Made by a program: the position numbers and the translations under genes | Shown here: positions 32,770 through 45,336 of the stretch, piece by piece | Numbering within the stretch: the stretch's first letter is position 1 | Layout: each line of letters starts with the position of its first letter | Origin: Megascapheus bottae | Lineage: Eukaryota; Chordata; Mammalia; Rodentia; Geomyidae | Direction of reading: 5' to 3' | DNA: 64,000 bases | NCBI GenBank assembly: GCA_024803745.1 | Contig: JANJXV010000004.1 | Span: 54,688,358 to 54,752,357 of the forward strand | Notes under the pieces: generated by a model | What the model was told of the DNA's origin: nothing | The model's input: the letters and a program-made list of their open reading frames with translations, nothing else | Databases searched by the model: none

Positions 32770-32885
32770 CCTTTTTTTTCTGCCTGTCCTGGGGCTTGAG
32801 CTCAGTCCTTGAGCTTTTTCCTCAAGGCTAACAATCTGCCACTTGAGCCACGGCGCCACTTCTGGCTTTTTCTATGTATAATTGA
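32770..32885 (-). repeat. Truncated IDL-Geo SINE
   Basis: T-run, 'cctgtcctggggcttgagct', 'ccacttgagccacggcgcca' and 'cttctggctttttctatgta': the inverted Geo monomer and linker, cut before the ID monomer. Confidence 0.8.
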
Positions 32886-33566
32886 TGGATATGGCCTACT
32901 ATTATTTAAAGCTTTCAAACATGTTTTTTAGGTTGTGGTTTCTGGACCATTTTTGGCTAGAAAAATTTTAGTTTAGGGAATACGATGTGATTTCCCCTCC
33001 CCCATAAAAATTGTATTACTCATATATTCAAATATGAATATAAACTTTCTAAGTCATCATAAAAATATTTGTTTTACATTTCTTCTCAGAAGGCTTAAAA
33101 CAAAAAGAAAAATGAAACCATTTCTCTTTTTTCTTGTGATGATTACTGGGCTTATTAAACCAATGCCTCAGTTTTTGTAAAGATTCTGTAGTAATTTATT
33201 AAGTCAACAACCATAAGCTCTCTTTACTTGGCTGTAATGAATCATCTCAAGTATCTCTCTATGCCTACAGATTTCTAGGACCATCTGTCTTCTGTTTGAG
33301 TTGAATATATGCTGTCTGACTTCATGCTGTTGGGCAATGATGTTGGAAACTCCATTATTCTTCATTCTCCCAGGATCTCAGGAGGAAGGCGTTTCCTCCT
33401 TTTCTCTAACCTAATGCCTTTAATCTGTTTTGGATTTCACTTTTTCCTTTCAAAGGTTTTTTTCTTCTGTAACAATTCTTTCCCATTCCCTGCATCCCTC
33501 TATCTTTTCTTCTTCTTCCCCTAAAATATTTACATGCTACTTTTTTTTAAGCAACAGATTCTGACT
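32886..33566. other. Unique sequence, nothing recognised
   Basis: No recognised gene or repeat. A T/C-rich patch lies at 33440-33525. Confidence 0.4.
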
Positions 33567-33772
33567 ATTGATGGTTCATACCTTCTTAGCAGGCTGAGAT
33601 CTGAGGATCACATTTTGAAGCTAACCCAGGCAGGAAATTCCCTGAGACACTTACCTCCAGTTAATTACCAAAAATCTATAAGTGAAGCTCTGGCTCCAGT
33701 GATAGTTCACTAACCTTGAACAAAAGAGCTCAGGGACAGTGCGTAGACCCTAAGTTTAAGCCTCTGTTCAAT
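33567..33772 (+). repeat. 7SL-like/Geo SINE
   Basis: 'aggctgagatctgaggatca', 'cttacctccagttaattacc' and 'agctcagggacagtgcgtag' in order, diverged, with almost no A tail. Confidence 0.8.
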
Positions 33773-34782
33773 TCATTGGCCAATTTGGTAGATTATTTAT
33801 TCTTCTGGTATTTAACTTTTTGACTTTTATATTCTGAATATTAATCTTTTAGCAACTAAATAGCTAGTGAACCACATTTTCCATCTATATTGTGGGTTGT
33901 CTCTTGATTGTAGCATTGTATCCCTGGAAGTATAGAAACTTTCTATTTCTTGGACAATTGGAGTTTTAGTCAATAAATAATTGCCTATGCCCATTATCTG
34001 TCAGTGTTTTCCATACATTTGCTTGTAACAACATTGAAGATTCAGATCCTACATCAAGATCTTTGATCCATTTTGAATTGTTTTTATACAGGGTGAGAGA
34101 TAGGGTTTTAGTTTCTGTCTTGTACATGCAGATAACCATTTTTTTTCCCATCAACCTTTGGTGAAGCATTTTTTTTCATTGTATATTTTTTGTTCCATTG
34201 TTGAAAAATAAAATGACTACTCATGGGTTTATTTCTGGGCATTCTATTCTGTTCTACTCATCTACCTGTCTGTTTCTGTTACAGTTAAGCTGCTCTTGTT
34301 TCCATGACTCTATCATATAATTTGAAGTTTAGAGCTGTGATACTTCCAGAGTTGCCCTTTTTGTTCTGAATTATTTTTGCTCTTCAGGGTCTCTTATGTT
34401 TCTATAAGAATTTTAGGGTTGATTTTTCTATTTCTGCAGAGACCAAAGTTTGGGTTTGGTTGGTAATTGTATTAAATCTGCATATTGCTTTCTGTAGTAT
34501 AGCCATTTTTACAATAATTTTGACAATCCATGAACATAGAGGTCTTTCCATTTTCTGATGTCTTCTGCAGTTTCTTCAAGTTATAGTTTTTATTTGAAGG
34601 TCTTTTATCTTCTTAACTGAATTTATTTATAGATGCCTATTATTATTATGAATAGAATTGTTCTCTTGATTTCTTTTTTTAGTGTGTTTGCTGTTGATAT
34701 ACAGAAAAACTACTGATTTGTATATGGTAATTTTATATCCTCTAATATTGCTGTGTTTATCAGATCTGGGAGGTTTTCTTTT

Positions 34783-34975
34783 TCTAGTCCTGGGGCTTCA
34801 ACTCAGGACCTAGGCACTGTCCCTGAGCTGTGCTTAAGGCCAGTATTCTACCTCTTGAACCACTTCCAGCTTTTTTTCTGTTTATGTGGTACTGAGGAAT
34901 CAAACTCAGAGTTTCATGCATGATTGCCTAGCATGAATGAAACCACTGTACCACTAAGCCACACTCTCAGCCCTA
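34783..34975 (-). repeat. IDL-Geo SINE within the old L1
   Basis: Inverted Geo monomer ('agtcctggggcttcaactca'), linker 'ctgtttatgtggtactgagg', then ID monomer ('gcctagcatgaatgaaacca') ending 'ccacactctcagccct'. Confidence 0.85.
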
Positions 34976-36534
34976 ACAGTTTTTTTTAAAATGGATTTTA
35001 GGGTCTTTTAAATATAGAATAATATAGTGCAAATGGGGATAATTTGACATCTTCGTTTTTCAATTCAAATCTTAACTTATGCTGGGACTTCCTTTACTAT
35101 GTAAATAAAAATGGGACAGTGAGCAAATATCTTTTTCATATTCCTGACTTTACAGGGAATAATTTTATTTTTTCCTTCGTTAGTATGATGTTGGCTATAG
35201 GTTTGTCATATTTAGGATAGGCTTCATTTTGTTGAGGTATTTTCATTTCTTTTGTGCTTTTATCAAAGGATACTGAATTATTTCAAAGGCTTTTACTATG
35301 TCTATGAAGATGATAACCTCATTTTTGTCTTTGATGCTTTTTTGCATTATATCATATTTATTGACTTGCATGTGTGAAACCATCCTGTGTCCTTGAAATG
35401 AAACCAGCTTGGTCATGGTACATGATCTTTTAAACATTTTGGTAAGTTCTGTTTACAAGTATTTTATCAAGAATATTTGTACCTAGTTCCTCAAAGAAGC
35501 TGGTCTCCTAATTTGGTTTCAGTATCAGGCTGATAATAGCTCCACAGAAAGTGCTTGGTAGTGACCCCTTACGTTAGATTTTATGGAATAGTTGGAGTCT
35601 GTTGGAGCTCTTCTTGAAGGTCTGGTAGAATTTGGTACTAAACCTATTGAAACGTGGGCTATCTTTTGTTAAGGGATTGTTTATTATTACTTTAATTTCA
35701 TTGCTTATTATAGGTCTGTTCAAGGGGTTGATATTCTCTTTACTTAATTCTGGTAGGTCAATTGCATCTAGAAATGAGTCTGTCTCTTCTGGATTTCCCA
35801 GCTGGTTACAATGTTTTCAAAGTAGGACCTAATGATTTTCTGCATTGTATTTTATATGTTATAAATCTGCTTATTCATTTCTCATCTTATTAATTTCTTT
35901 TTCTCCTTTCAGTCAATTCTTTTTTGTGTTTTCAAAGATTTAATTTTTTTCTAAAAATGGATTCTTTGTACCTTTTTAGTGGCCATGTAATTTTTGTCAA
36001 GCCTTTATCATTTTTTCTGTCTTCTAAATTTGGGCTTGGCTTATTTTTGTTTTTCTGGGAGCTTGAGGTGCATTGCTAGGCTATTTATTTGAGATTTCTG
36101 GTTGTTTGATTAAGATGCTCACAGTGACAACAAACTTTTGGTACTGAATTTAGTTTTTCTCAGAGTTTCTGATAAGTTGTGTTTTCATTTTCATTAGATT
36201 ATAGAAATATTTTTATTTCCGCTTTAATATTTTCAATGACTTACTTATCATTCAATAATGTATTTTTTCAGCTTCCTTGTGTTTGGCTATTTTTTGTGGG
36301 TTCTTCTATTGTTGATTTATAGAGTTATTCCACTGTGATCTGATAGACTACAAGGGGTAATTTAAATTTTCATATATTTGTTGAGTTGCTTTGTATCCTA
36401 AAGTAGAATTTATTTTGGAGAAAATTCTATGGGCTACTGAGAAGAGCGTGAATTCTGCAGTTATATATTATATTTTTATATTACATATAATATTATAGTG
36501 ACACTTAAATTTGAGTGTTATTTTTGTTGTTGCT

Positions 36535-36730
36535 ATTTTTTCTGCCAGTCCTGGGTCTTGAACTCAGGGCCTGCGCACTATCCTTGGACTTTCTCAAGGC
36601 TAGTACTCTACCACTTGAGACATAGCATCACTTCCAGCTTTTTTCCATGTATGTGGTACTGAGGAATTGAACCGAGGTCTGCTTGCATGCTAGGCAAGCA
36701 CTCTACCACTACGCCAAACTCCTGGCCCTG
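36535..36730 (-). repeat. IDL-Geo SINE within the old L1
   Basis: Complete inverted dimer from 'tctgccagtcctgggtcttg' to 'ctacgccaaactcctggccc', less diverged than its L1 host. Confidence 0.9.
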
Positions 36731-37290
36731 TTTTTGATATTTTTTTGTCTGACTTATCTGTCTATTGGTGACAGTAGTCTTCTATTGTCAGCATTATTAT
36801 TTTTTGCTGTCAGATCTATCTCTGCTTCTAAACCAAGTAGTGTTTCTTTAATGAAACTGGGAGTAGCAACATTTGGTTAATGCATGTTAATAATTCTTAT
36901 GTTTTTTCACTGATTGTTTATTAATGTAAAGTAGCCTTCTTTGTTTCATCCCATTAGCTTTGTTTTGAAATCTGTTTTTGTCAGATATTAACATATCTAG
37001 TGTGTCTGCTTTGGGGATCTATTGGCTTGGAAAAATGCATTCTTTCATTGCACGTCCAAGTTAGATTATTTCTTGAAGGAAATAAATGGCTGGGGTTTTG
37101 CTTTATAATCCAACCTACTATTTTATGTACTTTGAAGGGAGAACTTAGTGCTAATATTGAAAAGTTTGTGATATTTCCTGTCATTTTGTTCTTTCTGCGA
37201 GGCTTTCTTTTGTTAATAATCCTTGCTTACCAAGCTAGTTGTCTAGTAGGATTTATTATTTCTGCATTTTCCTAGTTGTGTTTGTCATTC

Positions 37291-38029
37291 TCTTTGCCTA
37301 TAAATATTAGGATATGAAGCCTTTTCGAATGCAGAGCAAGCAGTCAATAAAGACTGTATTTTGGACTATAAACCAATCTCAATAATGCATTTAATATAAT
37401 TGAAAGCATATAATAAATGTCATTTGGAAATAATAGAATTAAGTTAAAAATAAACAATAGAAAATTATCTTCAAAATTTAATCCAATATATTTGAAAAAT
37501 AGTGTATTTTAGTATATACATTTCTTTCTGTTATTTTTTTGAGTTGTGGTCTTTCTGGGTTCAATCTCATTACAATGCCCAGACTAACTTGAACATAAAA
37601 GCTTCCTGCCTTATTGTCCCGAGTATTTGGATTGCAGGATTGTACCATCATACCTTCCAAAGGGCACGTTTTCAAACAATGGAACAATGAATTGCATCAA
37701 TATTTAGAAAAGATTTGTAATGGAAAGATTATTAAGGAAAGTATCATGACACATATGATTCAGACAAAGCAAAACCTCAAAGGAAGTTCCTATCATTAGC
37801 TCTTAATATTAGGAAGAATAAGGCCTAGTAAAATCTGTAATGTAAGATTTCTATTAAATATATTCAATTACGGGAAGGTAAGGTCAGTATACATAGCAGG
37901 TAGTAAAATCTAAAGAAATAAAATTAGATATATCGAGCCACAGAGAGTTAAAAAGTAAGCTGGTTTATTGCAAGGATACATGGCCTTAATAAATGCCAAA
38001 CAAAGATGAGGAAGAAAGAAGAGAATGTG
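37291..38029. other. Unique sequence with a possible B1-like remnant
   Basis: At 37535-37660 a plus-strand segment ('gagttgtggtctttctgggt', 'ccgagtatttggattgcagg') resembles an inverted B1 monomer. The rest shows nothing. Confidence 0.4.
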
Positions 38030-38252
38030 TTGCCAGGCACCAGTAGTTCACATCTGAAATTCTCGTTACTTAGGAAACTGAGATCTAAGGATTGCAGTTC
38101 AAAGCCAGCCTAGGTAGGAAAGTTCATAAGACTTTTATGGGTTCAAAGTGGTGGAGTGGTAGCCTTGAGCACAATTGCTAAAGGACAGTGCTTAGGCCCC
38201 GAGTGCAACCCCCCAGGACTGGTACCAAAAAAAAAAAAAAAAAAAAAAAAAA
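38030..38252 (+). repeat. 7SL-like/Geo SINE with long A tail
   Basis: 7SL-like half ('cgttacttaggaaactgaga'), Geo half ('ggacagtgcttaggccccga' to 'ccccccaggactggtacc') and an uninterrupted A run of about 26 bases at 38227-38252. First of three head-to-tail SINEs. Confidence 0.88.
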
Positions 38253-38262
38253 AGAATGTCAA

Positions 38263-38440
38263 ATCAGGCACCGATGGCTCGTGCCTGTAATCCCAGCTAT
38301 CAGATATCAGGAGGCCGAAGCCAGTCCAGGCAGGAGAGTCTATGAATGGAGCTGTGGCTCAAGTGGTAGACTTCTAGTCTTGAGCAAAAGGTGGTCAAAG
38401 ACTGCCTAGGCCCAGAGTTCAAGCTCCAGGGCCAATTAAA
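38263..38440 (+). repeat. 7SL-like/Geo SINE (internal deletion)
   Basis: 'ggcaccgatggctcgtgcct', 'aggccgaagccagtccaggc', then 'gaatggagctgtggctcaag'; the stretch around 'cttatctccaattaacc' is missing. A short A tail ends it. Confidence 0.85.
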
Positions 38441-38442
38441 AA

Positions 38443-38692
38443 AATGTCAGAAGAGGACGCCGTGGCTCAAGCCTGTAATACTAGCTACTCAGGAGGCTAA
38501 GATCTGAGAACAGCGGTTCAAAATCAGCCAGGGCACTAAAGACCTTGAGACTCTTATCTCCAATTAATCACTAGAAAAGTGGGGCTATGCCTCAGGGGTA
38601 GGGATGTAGCCTCGAGCTGAAAAGCTCTGGGACAGCGCCCAGGCCCAGATTTCAAGCCCCATGACCCCCTCCCAACCCCCCTCAAAAAAAGA
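38443..38692 (+). repeat. 7SL-like/Geo SINE
   Basis: Full length: 'gccgtggctcaagcctgtaa', 'actcttatctccaattaatc', 'gctctgggacagcgcccagg', ending in C-rich sequence and an A run. Confidence 0.88.
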
Positions 38693-40211
38693 AGTCAGTT
38701 TCCATTTTGGAAATAAAAGCTATTAGAAATTCTACAGGCATATAAAATATAAAAACGTACTTTTATGATAAAAATACTATTATGAATAATTTTATGACAA
38801 CCAGTTAGATAAAGGGAACAAATTTCTTGGAAAATACTACTGACTGAAAAAACAGGATAAAACAGAAACTATGAATGTTATCTATTAAATAAATTGCATA
38901 GTTTTTAAACCTTCCTATCAAGAAAGGCTTTCCAAATCATTTACTGTTTTTTTTCTTTTCATCTGATACAGAAAAATCATACACGAATGTGTGGGCTGCC
39001 TTGTGATGTTCTGATACGTACGTATTGTTCAAACTAGAGTCTAGTTTATCATTTTGTTGTGATCAAACATTCAAAGTGCTTTTCTTGAGATGCTTGAAAT
39101 ATCCAGCACAATGAATCTTAAGTTGAACATTTCCTTCCTATGGACTCAGTGGGATGCAGTTCTAATGAACATGAACCTGCTCAGTCCTTTCCCCATTCTG
39201 CTCCCAGCTGAGGATTTCTTCATCAGAAAGGTCACCCGATACTGTCCTATTCAGAAACCTGTGGTGCCTTCCAGCTACCTCTCAGAACAAAATAACACTT
39301 TTCCCTTGGTTTTCACTTTTCTCTGTGAAGGTGAGAAATTCAGTTGAAAACCCTAATTCCCCAAATGGTCCCCTCACTTTAACAAATAATGTTCTCTACT
39401 CATCTCTTACAGGACCTCCTCATTCCTGCTTTGGTCCTGTCACTGTGTTCTGGTAGACATTGCAACCTGATTTAAACAATTCAAGTCCTATCCTCCTGTC
39501 CAATCCTAACTCACACATGCTATTTCGTTTCTTCAGAAGACTCCAACCAAAACCAATGTGGGCCTAACTTTCAACTTCTAAGCATCTCTGAACATTTTAA
39601 CATTCTGTATATACTTCTGCCATAATAGTTTTCAGCATTACTTTTTCTTTGAATAATAGGGATGAAAAATTTCACAATGATTTTTTTTCTATTTTTGAAA
39701 AATTAAGTGGTATTTTTCTTTTGCTCTAAAATATAACCTTTTAAAATCAGCCAACCAAATAGACAAACAAAAAACAATGCCCCCCAAAACTAACTTTGCA
39801 AACAGCCTTTGATAAACATTCAAATGGCCAAGTCCTAACATAGCTATCTTGTCTGAGGGGATTCTTGAAGAAATCAACTAGCCTAAGCAGTAATTACTCA
39901 AGTGCAAGGCTTGTGCTGAGCTCATAAACAACATGGTGAAAGACAAAACCAATGCCTATTATGGACCCATGTGACTGGCTTATTTGTATGTTTTGAGGAA
40001 ATTCACTATTTGGATAGTCCTCTTCAACTTTCAAATTATGTGAAGATTAAATTTGTATCTTTAGGATCCTGTGATCTGCTATCGTTGAACAATGGATCAT
40101 GACGTTGATTTTCTTCAAAAATAGACATTTGTGTATTTATTTAGAAGCAAACTATCTTATTCTAAAAAAAAAAAACCAATAAAGTTAGGTCAGTTTTCAA
40201 ACTATGTAACT

Positions 40212-40213
<2 letters not shown>
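38693..40213. other. Unique sequence, nothing recognised
   Basis: No gene or repeat recognised. The plus frame at 39090-39347 (85 codons) matches no family I know. Confidence 0.4.

Positions 40214-40259
<46 letters not shown>
40214..40259. repeat. (TG)n microsatellite
   Basis: About 22 uninterrupted TG units. Confidence 0.98.
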
Positions 40260-40263
<4 letters not shown>

Positions 40264-40269
40264 ATTCTA

Positions 40270-40463
40270 TTAGTAGCCCTGGAATTCATGGCCTTGCACT
40301 TAAATTTGGCATTGTACCAGTTGAGCACATCTCCAGTTTTGCTGGCTGACTGGAAATAAGAATCACATAGATTTGTCTGCATAGATTGGCTTGGAACTAC
40401 AATCTTCAGATTTCAACTTCTTGAGTAGCTAGAGTTACAGGCATGAGACACTGGCTTCTGGCT
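40270..40463 (-). repeat. Diverged 7SL-like/Geo SINE
   Basis: 'cttgagtagctagagttaca' and 'ggcatgagacactggcttct' at the right, Geo-like 'ccctggaattcatggccttg' at the left. More decayed than most copies. Confidence 0.7.
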
Positions 40464-40589
40464 GACTTTACTTTTAAGTAAAAAAAAATGGGAGAAGGGG
40501 CAAACGGCCAGTAAATGGTAGAAAAATAAGAGAAAGGTAGGGGGAAAAATCAGTACAAAGAAGTAAGATGATGAGAGTGCATAGAAAGT

Positions 40590-41185
40590 CAGTTGATGAG
40601 TGGGTCAACAAGTTGTGGTATTTGTACACAATGGAATTCTATGCTGTTGTCAGAAAGAATGACATCGCCCCATTTGTTAGGAAATGGAAAGACTTAGAAA
40701 AAATCATATTAAGTGAAGTAAGCCAGACTCAAAGGAACTTAGGCTCAATGGTTTCCCTCATTCGTCATAATCAGTAGAAACCTTGGGCTCTACTAGCAGA
40801 GATTTGCAATAGAGCAAACTCTTGATACATAAGGACATATAATGTGAAGCTAATTGAAAGGACTTCCAGGATAGTGAAACAAAAGCCATATAATGAATGA
40901 TTGTTGTCCTTAATGTACTATGTTGTCTCTCATCTCCTTTGCTGTCCCTTGGTTATCTCATATTGGTATAGTATCTCACTTTGTTATCTGATATATTGAA
41001 TTTATTTGTATTTGGATATTTGAAATTTGATAGGGAAGGGGGGAAAACCAAGATGGGTGGGAGGTGTGGGGGGGGAGGGAAACGGGTACCAAGACATGTG
41101 AAAGGGTGTCAATGTATGTGAATTAATGCACCTTCAATCTGGCAAATATCATGTAACCCTTTTACTAATTACAATAAAAAAAGAA
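40590..41185 (+). mobile_element. L1, 5'-truncated (ORF2 end and 3' UTR)
   Basis: The last about 60 codons of ORF2 are open ('NKLWYLYTMEFYAVVRKND') and stop at 40777. The complete 3' UTR follows with its G-rich tract (41037-41085), 'gcaccttcaatctggcaaat' and 'ttacaataaaaaaagaaaaa'. Close in sequence to the split L1, so of the same young family. Confidence 0.93.
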
Positions 41186-42107
41186 AAAAATATTTTATAA
41201 TAACATTCTACAAATAAAGTTATGCAGCACCAAAAAAAAAAAAGAAAAGAAAGTCAGTCCTGAGATGGATTCCACTTGCTACAGATGGGTGGCAAATATG
41301 ACTCGAGATATCTAGCAGCCAGCTCAGATCAGTTTCATGATTCATTAGCTCCACAAGTAAAAACCAACCAGCTGCTTAAAAGCATAACTATTTTGGGTTC
41401 TGAGCACGAAGGGACATTTTCTTTTCTCAACAGTGACGTTCAAATGATTAAGAGAAACAGGCACAACAGTTGAGGGGTTTTATTGTAGAATTCCATTTCT
41501 TTCTAATTTTCTTTGCTCTAGTTTCAATAAGAAAGTGTCGGCAGTAAGGGTAGATTTGTCAAAGACTCGGGTGAAAAGAAATTTTCAGCTATGAAGAATT
41601 TTCAAGGAACTAAGGTAGTGACCATGAGACAAGGACCAGGCCAAGAGTACAGAAATCACAAGATTTTAGGGCAAATCAAGGACAAATAGAAAGCCAGAAG
41701 CCATCTGGACAGATGGAGTGTGAGCCAAAGCCCTGAAGTAGCAGAGGCTAGGTTTTATGCAAATCTAAGGAAAATGAGCTAATAGGTGGGGCAAGGTGAT
41801 AATACAATTATAATGAGCAAATTTATCTTAACAGCAAGACTTAATAGCATCTTTTCTGTGTTTTCATTTTTACTGATGTTATTTCTAGAAAAGAAGCATA
41901 TATTTAATTATCACATAATTGATCCAAAAGGACTTCTACATTGAGAGTTCAATTAGCACTGGCTATGAATCCAGTATGAAGTAAGTAAAGGAAATTGAAA
42001 AATGATTAAATGACATGAACAGGCATTGCAAAAAAGGAAATTTGTATTTCTATGACCATTTTTATAGCCGATATGCAAAAAATACTCATCCAGTTGAAAC
42101 AATTGTG
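41186..42107. other. Unique sequence, nothing recognised
   Basis: Starts with A-rich debris (41229-41250). No gene or repeat otherwise. Confidence 0.4.
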
Positions 42108-42347
42108 CCAGACCTGAGGCTTTTGAACTCAGGGCCCGAGAGCTTTCCCTGAGATGTTTTTGCTCAAGGCTGGTGCACTACTACTTGAGCAACAGTTCTA
42201 CTTCTGAAATAAGAGTCTCAATTGATTTATTGAAGCTGACTGTCTCACAAACTTTCCCGCCTGGGCTCATTTGGAGCTATGATCCTCAGATCTCACCCTC
42301 CTGAATAGTTAGGATTACAGGCCTGAGCTATAGGTGTCCAGCTTTGT
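42108..42347 (-). repeat. 7SL-like/Geo SINE
   Basis: Inverted Geo half ('cttttgaactcagggcccga') and inverted 7SL-like half ('atcctcagatctcaccctcc', 'taggattacaggcctgagct'). Confidence 0.8.
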
Positions 42348-43476
42348 TCAATTTTACTTGTAATTACAAATGCATAGTAAAATAGCAATGATATACTACT
42401 AGTATTGTCAATCAGTTGCATGCCATTTTTTATTTTAAATTATAATGTACCAGGTTTATTCTCTCATGTATTGCTGGAAGTAGATGTAAGTCAACAGGAC
42501 TTTTATGGAGTACAATTTGGTGGTATTTACAAAATGCCTTAAGAATCAGGAGACATTGTAACTTGGAAATTTCATTTCAAGGCACAAGAATCACCAATTC
42601 AAAGTCAGTGTCTCAAAAAGTAGGATAATGCCAAGGACATTCATTTTACTTTTGAGGTGCTTTTTAAAATGTTAAGGCTAAATAGCAGCAAGTGGGAATT
42701 TATTCATAGATTACAATTTATCTCTATATTAAAGCTCTTTGCACTCAAAAACTGAAGATGTTATAATGAATTGTTGGTTTAGGACAGATATTAACATCTC
42801 AATTTGTGTTTGAAGTCATCAGTGCATTTAAGCTGCAGTAATCAAGATGGTTGTTACTGATGTCCATAAGAGTGCTACTATTTCTACATGTTAGGAAGCA
42901 GATGTCGCAACTAGAACTTTCATCGATTGCTGGTGGAAATTAAAATGACATGATTACCTTTGAAATTTAACAATTAAAAACTTTTAACATTTGCAATAAG
43001 TCAGTTTATAACTAAGATAAGTAAAGACATGTTTTTACAAAAAGAATCATCTGAGAATGTTCATCTCAGCTTTATTTACATATGTCTCCAATTGGATGCA
43101 ACCCAAAGGTCTTCAACCTCTGATGTGTGTTCCAGAAGTAGGACACTCATCAGCAAGGTGAAAGAATGAAGGACTGATACATAAACAACATGGATAAAGC
43201 CACAGAAGCAGCACTGAGTAAAAATATTGCTTCATTCTATTTTCAGGAAACAAGAGAATAAACAAAAATGATTCTATGACTAAAATAAAAATTAAAAAGA
43301 GTGACAGTCTCTGTTGAAGGTGGGCAGAGTACTGGAAAGGAGATGAGGAAAATATTTGGACTCACAGAAATAGTTTATGATTGGTAATGACTGTATGGAT
43401 GAGTCCACATCAAATGTACACTAAAGTCTTTATTTTTTGCTTGTGGAAACATTTTCGAGAATATATCCAGGATCTC
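42348..43476. other. Unique sequence, nothing recognised
   Basis: AT-rich, no recognisable feature. Confidence 0.4.
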
Positions 43477-43491
43477 TGCCTTTGGCTTTCT
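43477..43491. repeat. Target-site duplication of truncated L1 (left)
   Basis: tgcctttggctttct, repeated exactly at 44260-44274. Confidence 0.9.
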
Positions 43492-44259
43492 GTTTTTTTT
43501 TTTAAAGATTTTATTAACACTGATTTTTACATCACAGTTCAAATGTCATGTTCAACAAACAAGTATTCAAGAAGGAAATCTCTATATGCAATCACTGGCA
43601 CCTAGACTTTGGAACATAATTAAAATTAAGCTGAGGGCTTGTACATATTAATTTATATAATAAAACATTATGCCTATAGAGTATATATCCCAGCATAGAT
43701 TTTTATGTCTATGTAGTTATGTTTATATCTCCAAGACCATGTCTATAACCTTGGGCACACAAATATTGAGTCATCACTCTTACACGGCTTGAAATCTAAT
43801 ATCCATATATCAAGGAGACCATGCACCTTTTGTTCCTTTGGTCTTGACTTACCTCACCCAACAAGATTCACTCTAGTTTCATCCACTTCCCAGTGAATGT
43901 CATTATTTTATCTTGTCTGTTGGCTATGTAGAATTCCGTTATCTATCTTTCTTTCCTTCTATCCATCTATCCATCTCATTTTTTGTATGCATTCATCTGT
44001 AGTAGGGCATCTGGATTGTTTCCATCGCTTGGCTATTGTGAATAGTGCAGAGATGAACATGGCTGAGCAGGTGTCCTTATCATATCCTGGGTTATGGTGT
44101 TCAGGATAGATGCCCAGGAGTGGTATGGTGGGATCCTAGGGAAGGTCTATTTTCAGTTTTTTAAGAAACCCCCAAACTGCTTTCCAGAGAGGCTGAACTA
44201 GTTTACATTCCCACCAGCAGTGCAGTAGGGTTCCTCTTTTCACAGAACCCTGCCAGCAT
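43492..44259 (-). mobile_element. 5'-truncated L1 with perfect target duplication
   Basis: It begins on plus with a T run (poly(A) of a minus element) and ends inside the ORF2 C-terminal region, where plus reads 'attcccaccagcagtgcagt' and 'aaactgctttccagagaggc', parallel to 12930-12990 of the young L1. It is a different, older-looking subfamily with its own 3' UTR (43500-43880). The 15-bp target duplications on both sides fix the ends at base level. Confidence 0.92.
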
Positions 44260-44274
44260 TGCCTTTGGCTTTCT
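44260..44274. repeat. Target-site duplication of truncated L1 (right)
   Basis: Identical to 43477-43491. Confidence 0.9.
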
Positions 44275-45169
44275 TATGTCCTTCTTACATTGTTTTAGGT
44301 TTACTCTGTGAAATTCTCAAAGTGTAGCAGAAGCGAAGGATGCTGGATTAGGTAAAACACCATGGCTTCCATTTTGGTTTTGATTTCCATGCTCCTTGTT
44401 GACCCACTTGCTTGGAAAGCCAGCAGCCACATGTTGCAGGAACTCAAGCAGCCCTTGGAAAGGGAACTAGAACGTCCACTGAACAACCAGCAAGAACCAG
44501 GGACCACTGACAAGACAGGCGTGGGAATGGCTTGTCCATGCTTAGACAATCCGTGTGGCTAACATTGGAACCTTAGACAGTCCCTGTACCAAAACCAAAC
44601 ATCCTGCTAAGTCTCTTCCAGATTGCTGATCCCAGGAACTTTGTAAGTTAATAAACCCTTACTTTTTTTAAGCTACCAAGTTGTGACAATTGGCAATATA
44701 TATTTCTATCTGTTTTGAAATATTTAAAAAATAAGGAATAATGTATAGCATATGGTTTCCTCTCTTTCAGTGCTGTACCTCAAAGTTTTAGTAACAATTA
44801 TGTGTGTGATAGGTAGTTCTTTCTTCTGTATGCTTTTAAACATTTTTTTATTTTATTCTAAATGCTATACAAATATTATAATGTGCAAAAGAAAAAATAC
44901 TCATTCTTCTGTAGATCAAGGATTGCCAGAGATTATCATGGACTCTATCTCCTTCTAATGTCTGGACAGGGGGAGTCATGGGTTTAGCACCTTCGCTGTC
45001 CTTTTTTGGGGAGGGGAATTAGGGTTTGTTTTTCCATTTAGTATATGAGATTATTCTCCAATTTGCTTTGAAAAAAACTCTTTTGTTTTTTTTTCAAACA
45101 AGCTAATCCCAAAGCTAAAAGCAAACTAAGAAATAGAAAAAGTGTCTCTCATATATTTATTTGTTTATT
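44275..45169. other. Unique DNA with a possible old LTR-type repeat
   Basis: At about 44570-44690 the words 'cagattgctgatcccaggaa', 'gtaagttaataaacccttac' and 'taagctaccaag' resemble the 3' end of an old MaLR-type LTR. Weak evidence. The overlapping frames at 44301-44562 have no recognised domain. Confidence 0.35.
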
Positions 45170-45325
45170 TGAAATAGGAAAATGAAGGGGGGAAACAAGA
45201 TGATTGGGAGGGAGTGGGGGAAGGAAATGGGGACAAAAACATGAGAAGGGGTATCAATGTGTGAGAAGTAATACACGTACTGTCTGGTGAATATAACTGT
45301 AACCCCTCTATACATTACAATTAAA
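45170..45325 (+). mobile_element. L1 3' end, short
   Basis: 'gggaaacaagatgattggg', 'aatggggacaaaaacatgag', 'gtctggtgaatataactgta', 'acccctctatacattacaat' and an A-rich tail: the older 3' UTR type. Confidence 0.88.
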
Positions 45326-45336
45326 AAGAAAAAGAA

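Larger units (their letters stand above)
33780..37290 (-). mobile_element. Old L1, ORF2 remnant, antisense
   Basis: An older, strongly decayed LINE-1 lies on minus. Plus-strand phrases parallel the young copy in the same order: 'aagatctttgatccattttg' (C-terminal domain), a region near 35260-35310 whose complement reads like 'FIDIVKAFEIIQ' (the RT '[12 protein letters not shown]' motif), a fingers-like region near 35580-35780, and an endonuclease-side region at 36200-37290. No open frame survives. Two IDL-Geo SINEs (34783, 36535) have inserted. The 5' end is not reached with confidence. Confidence 0.8.
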
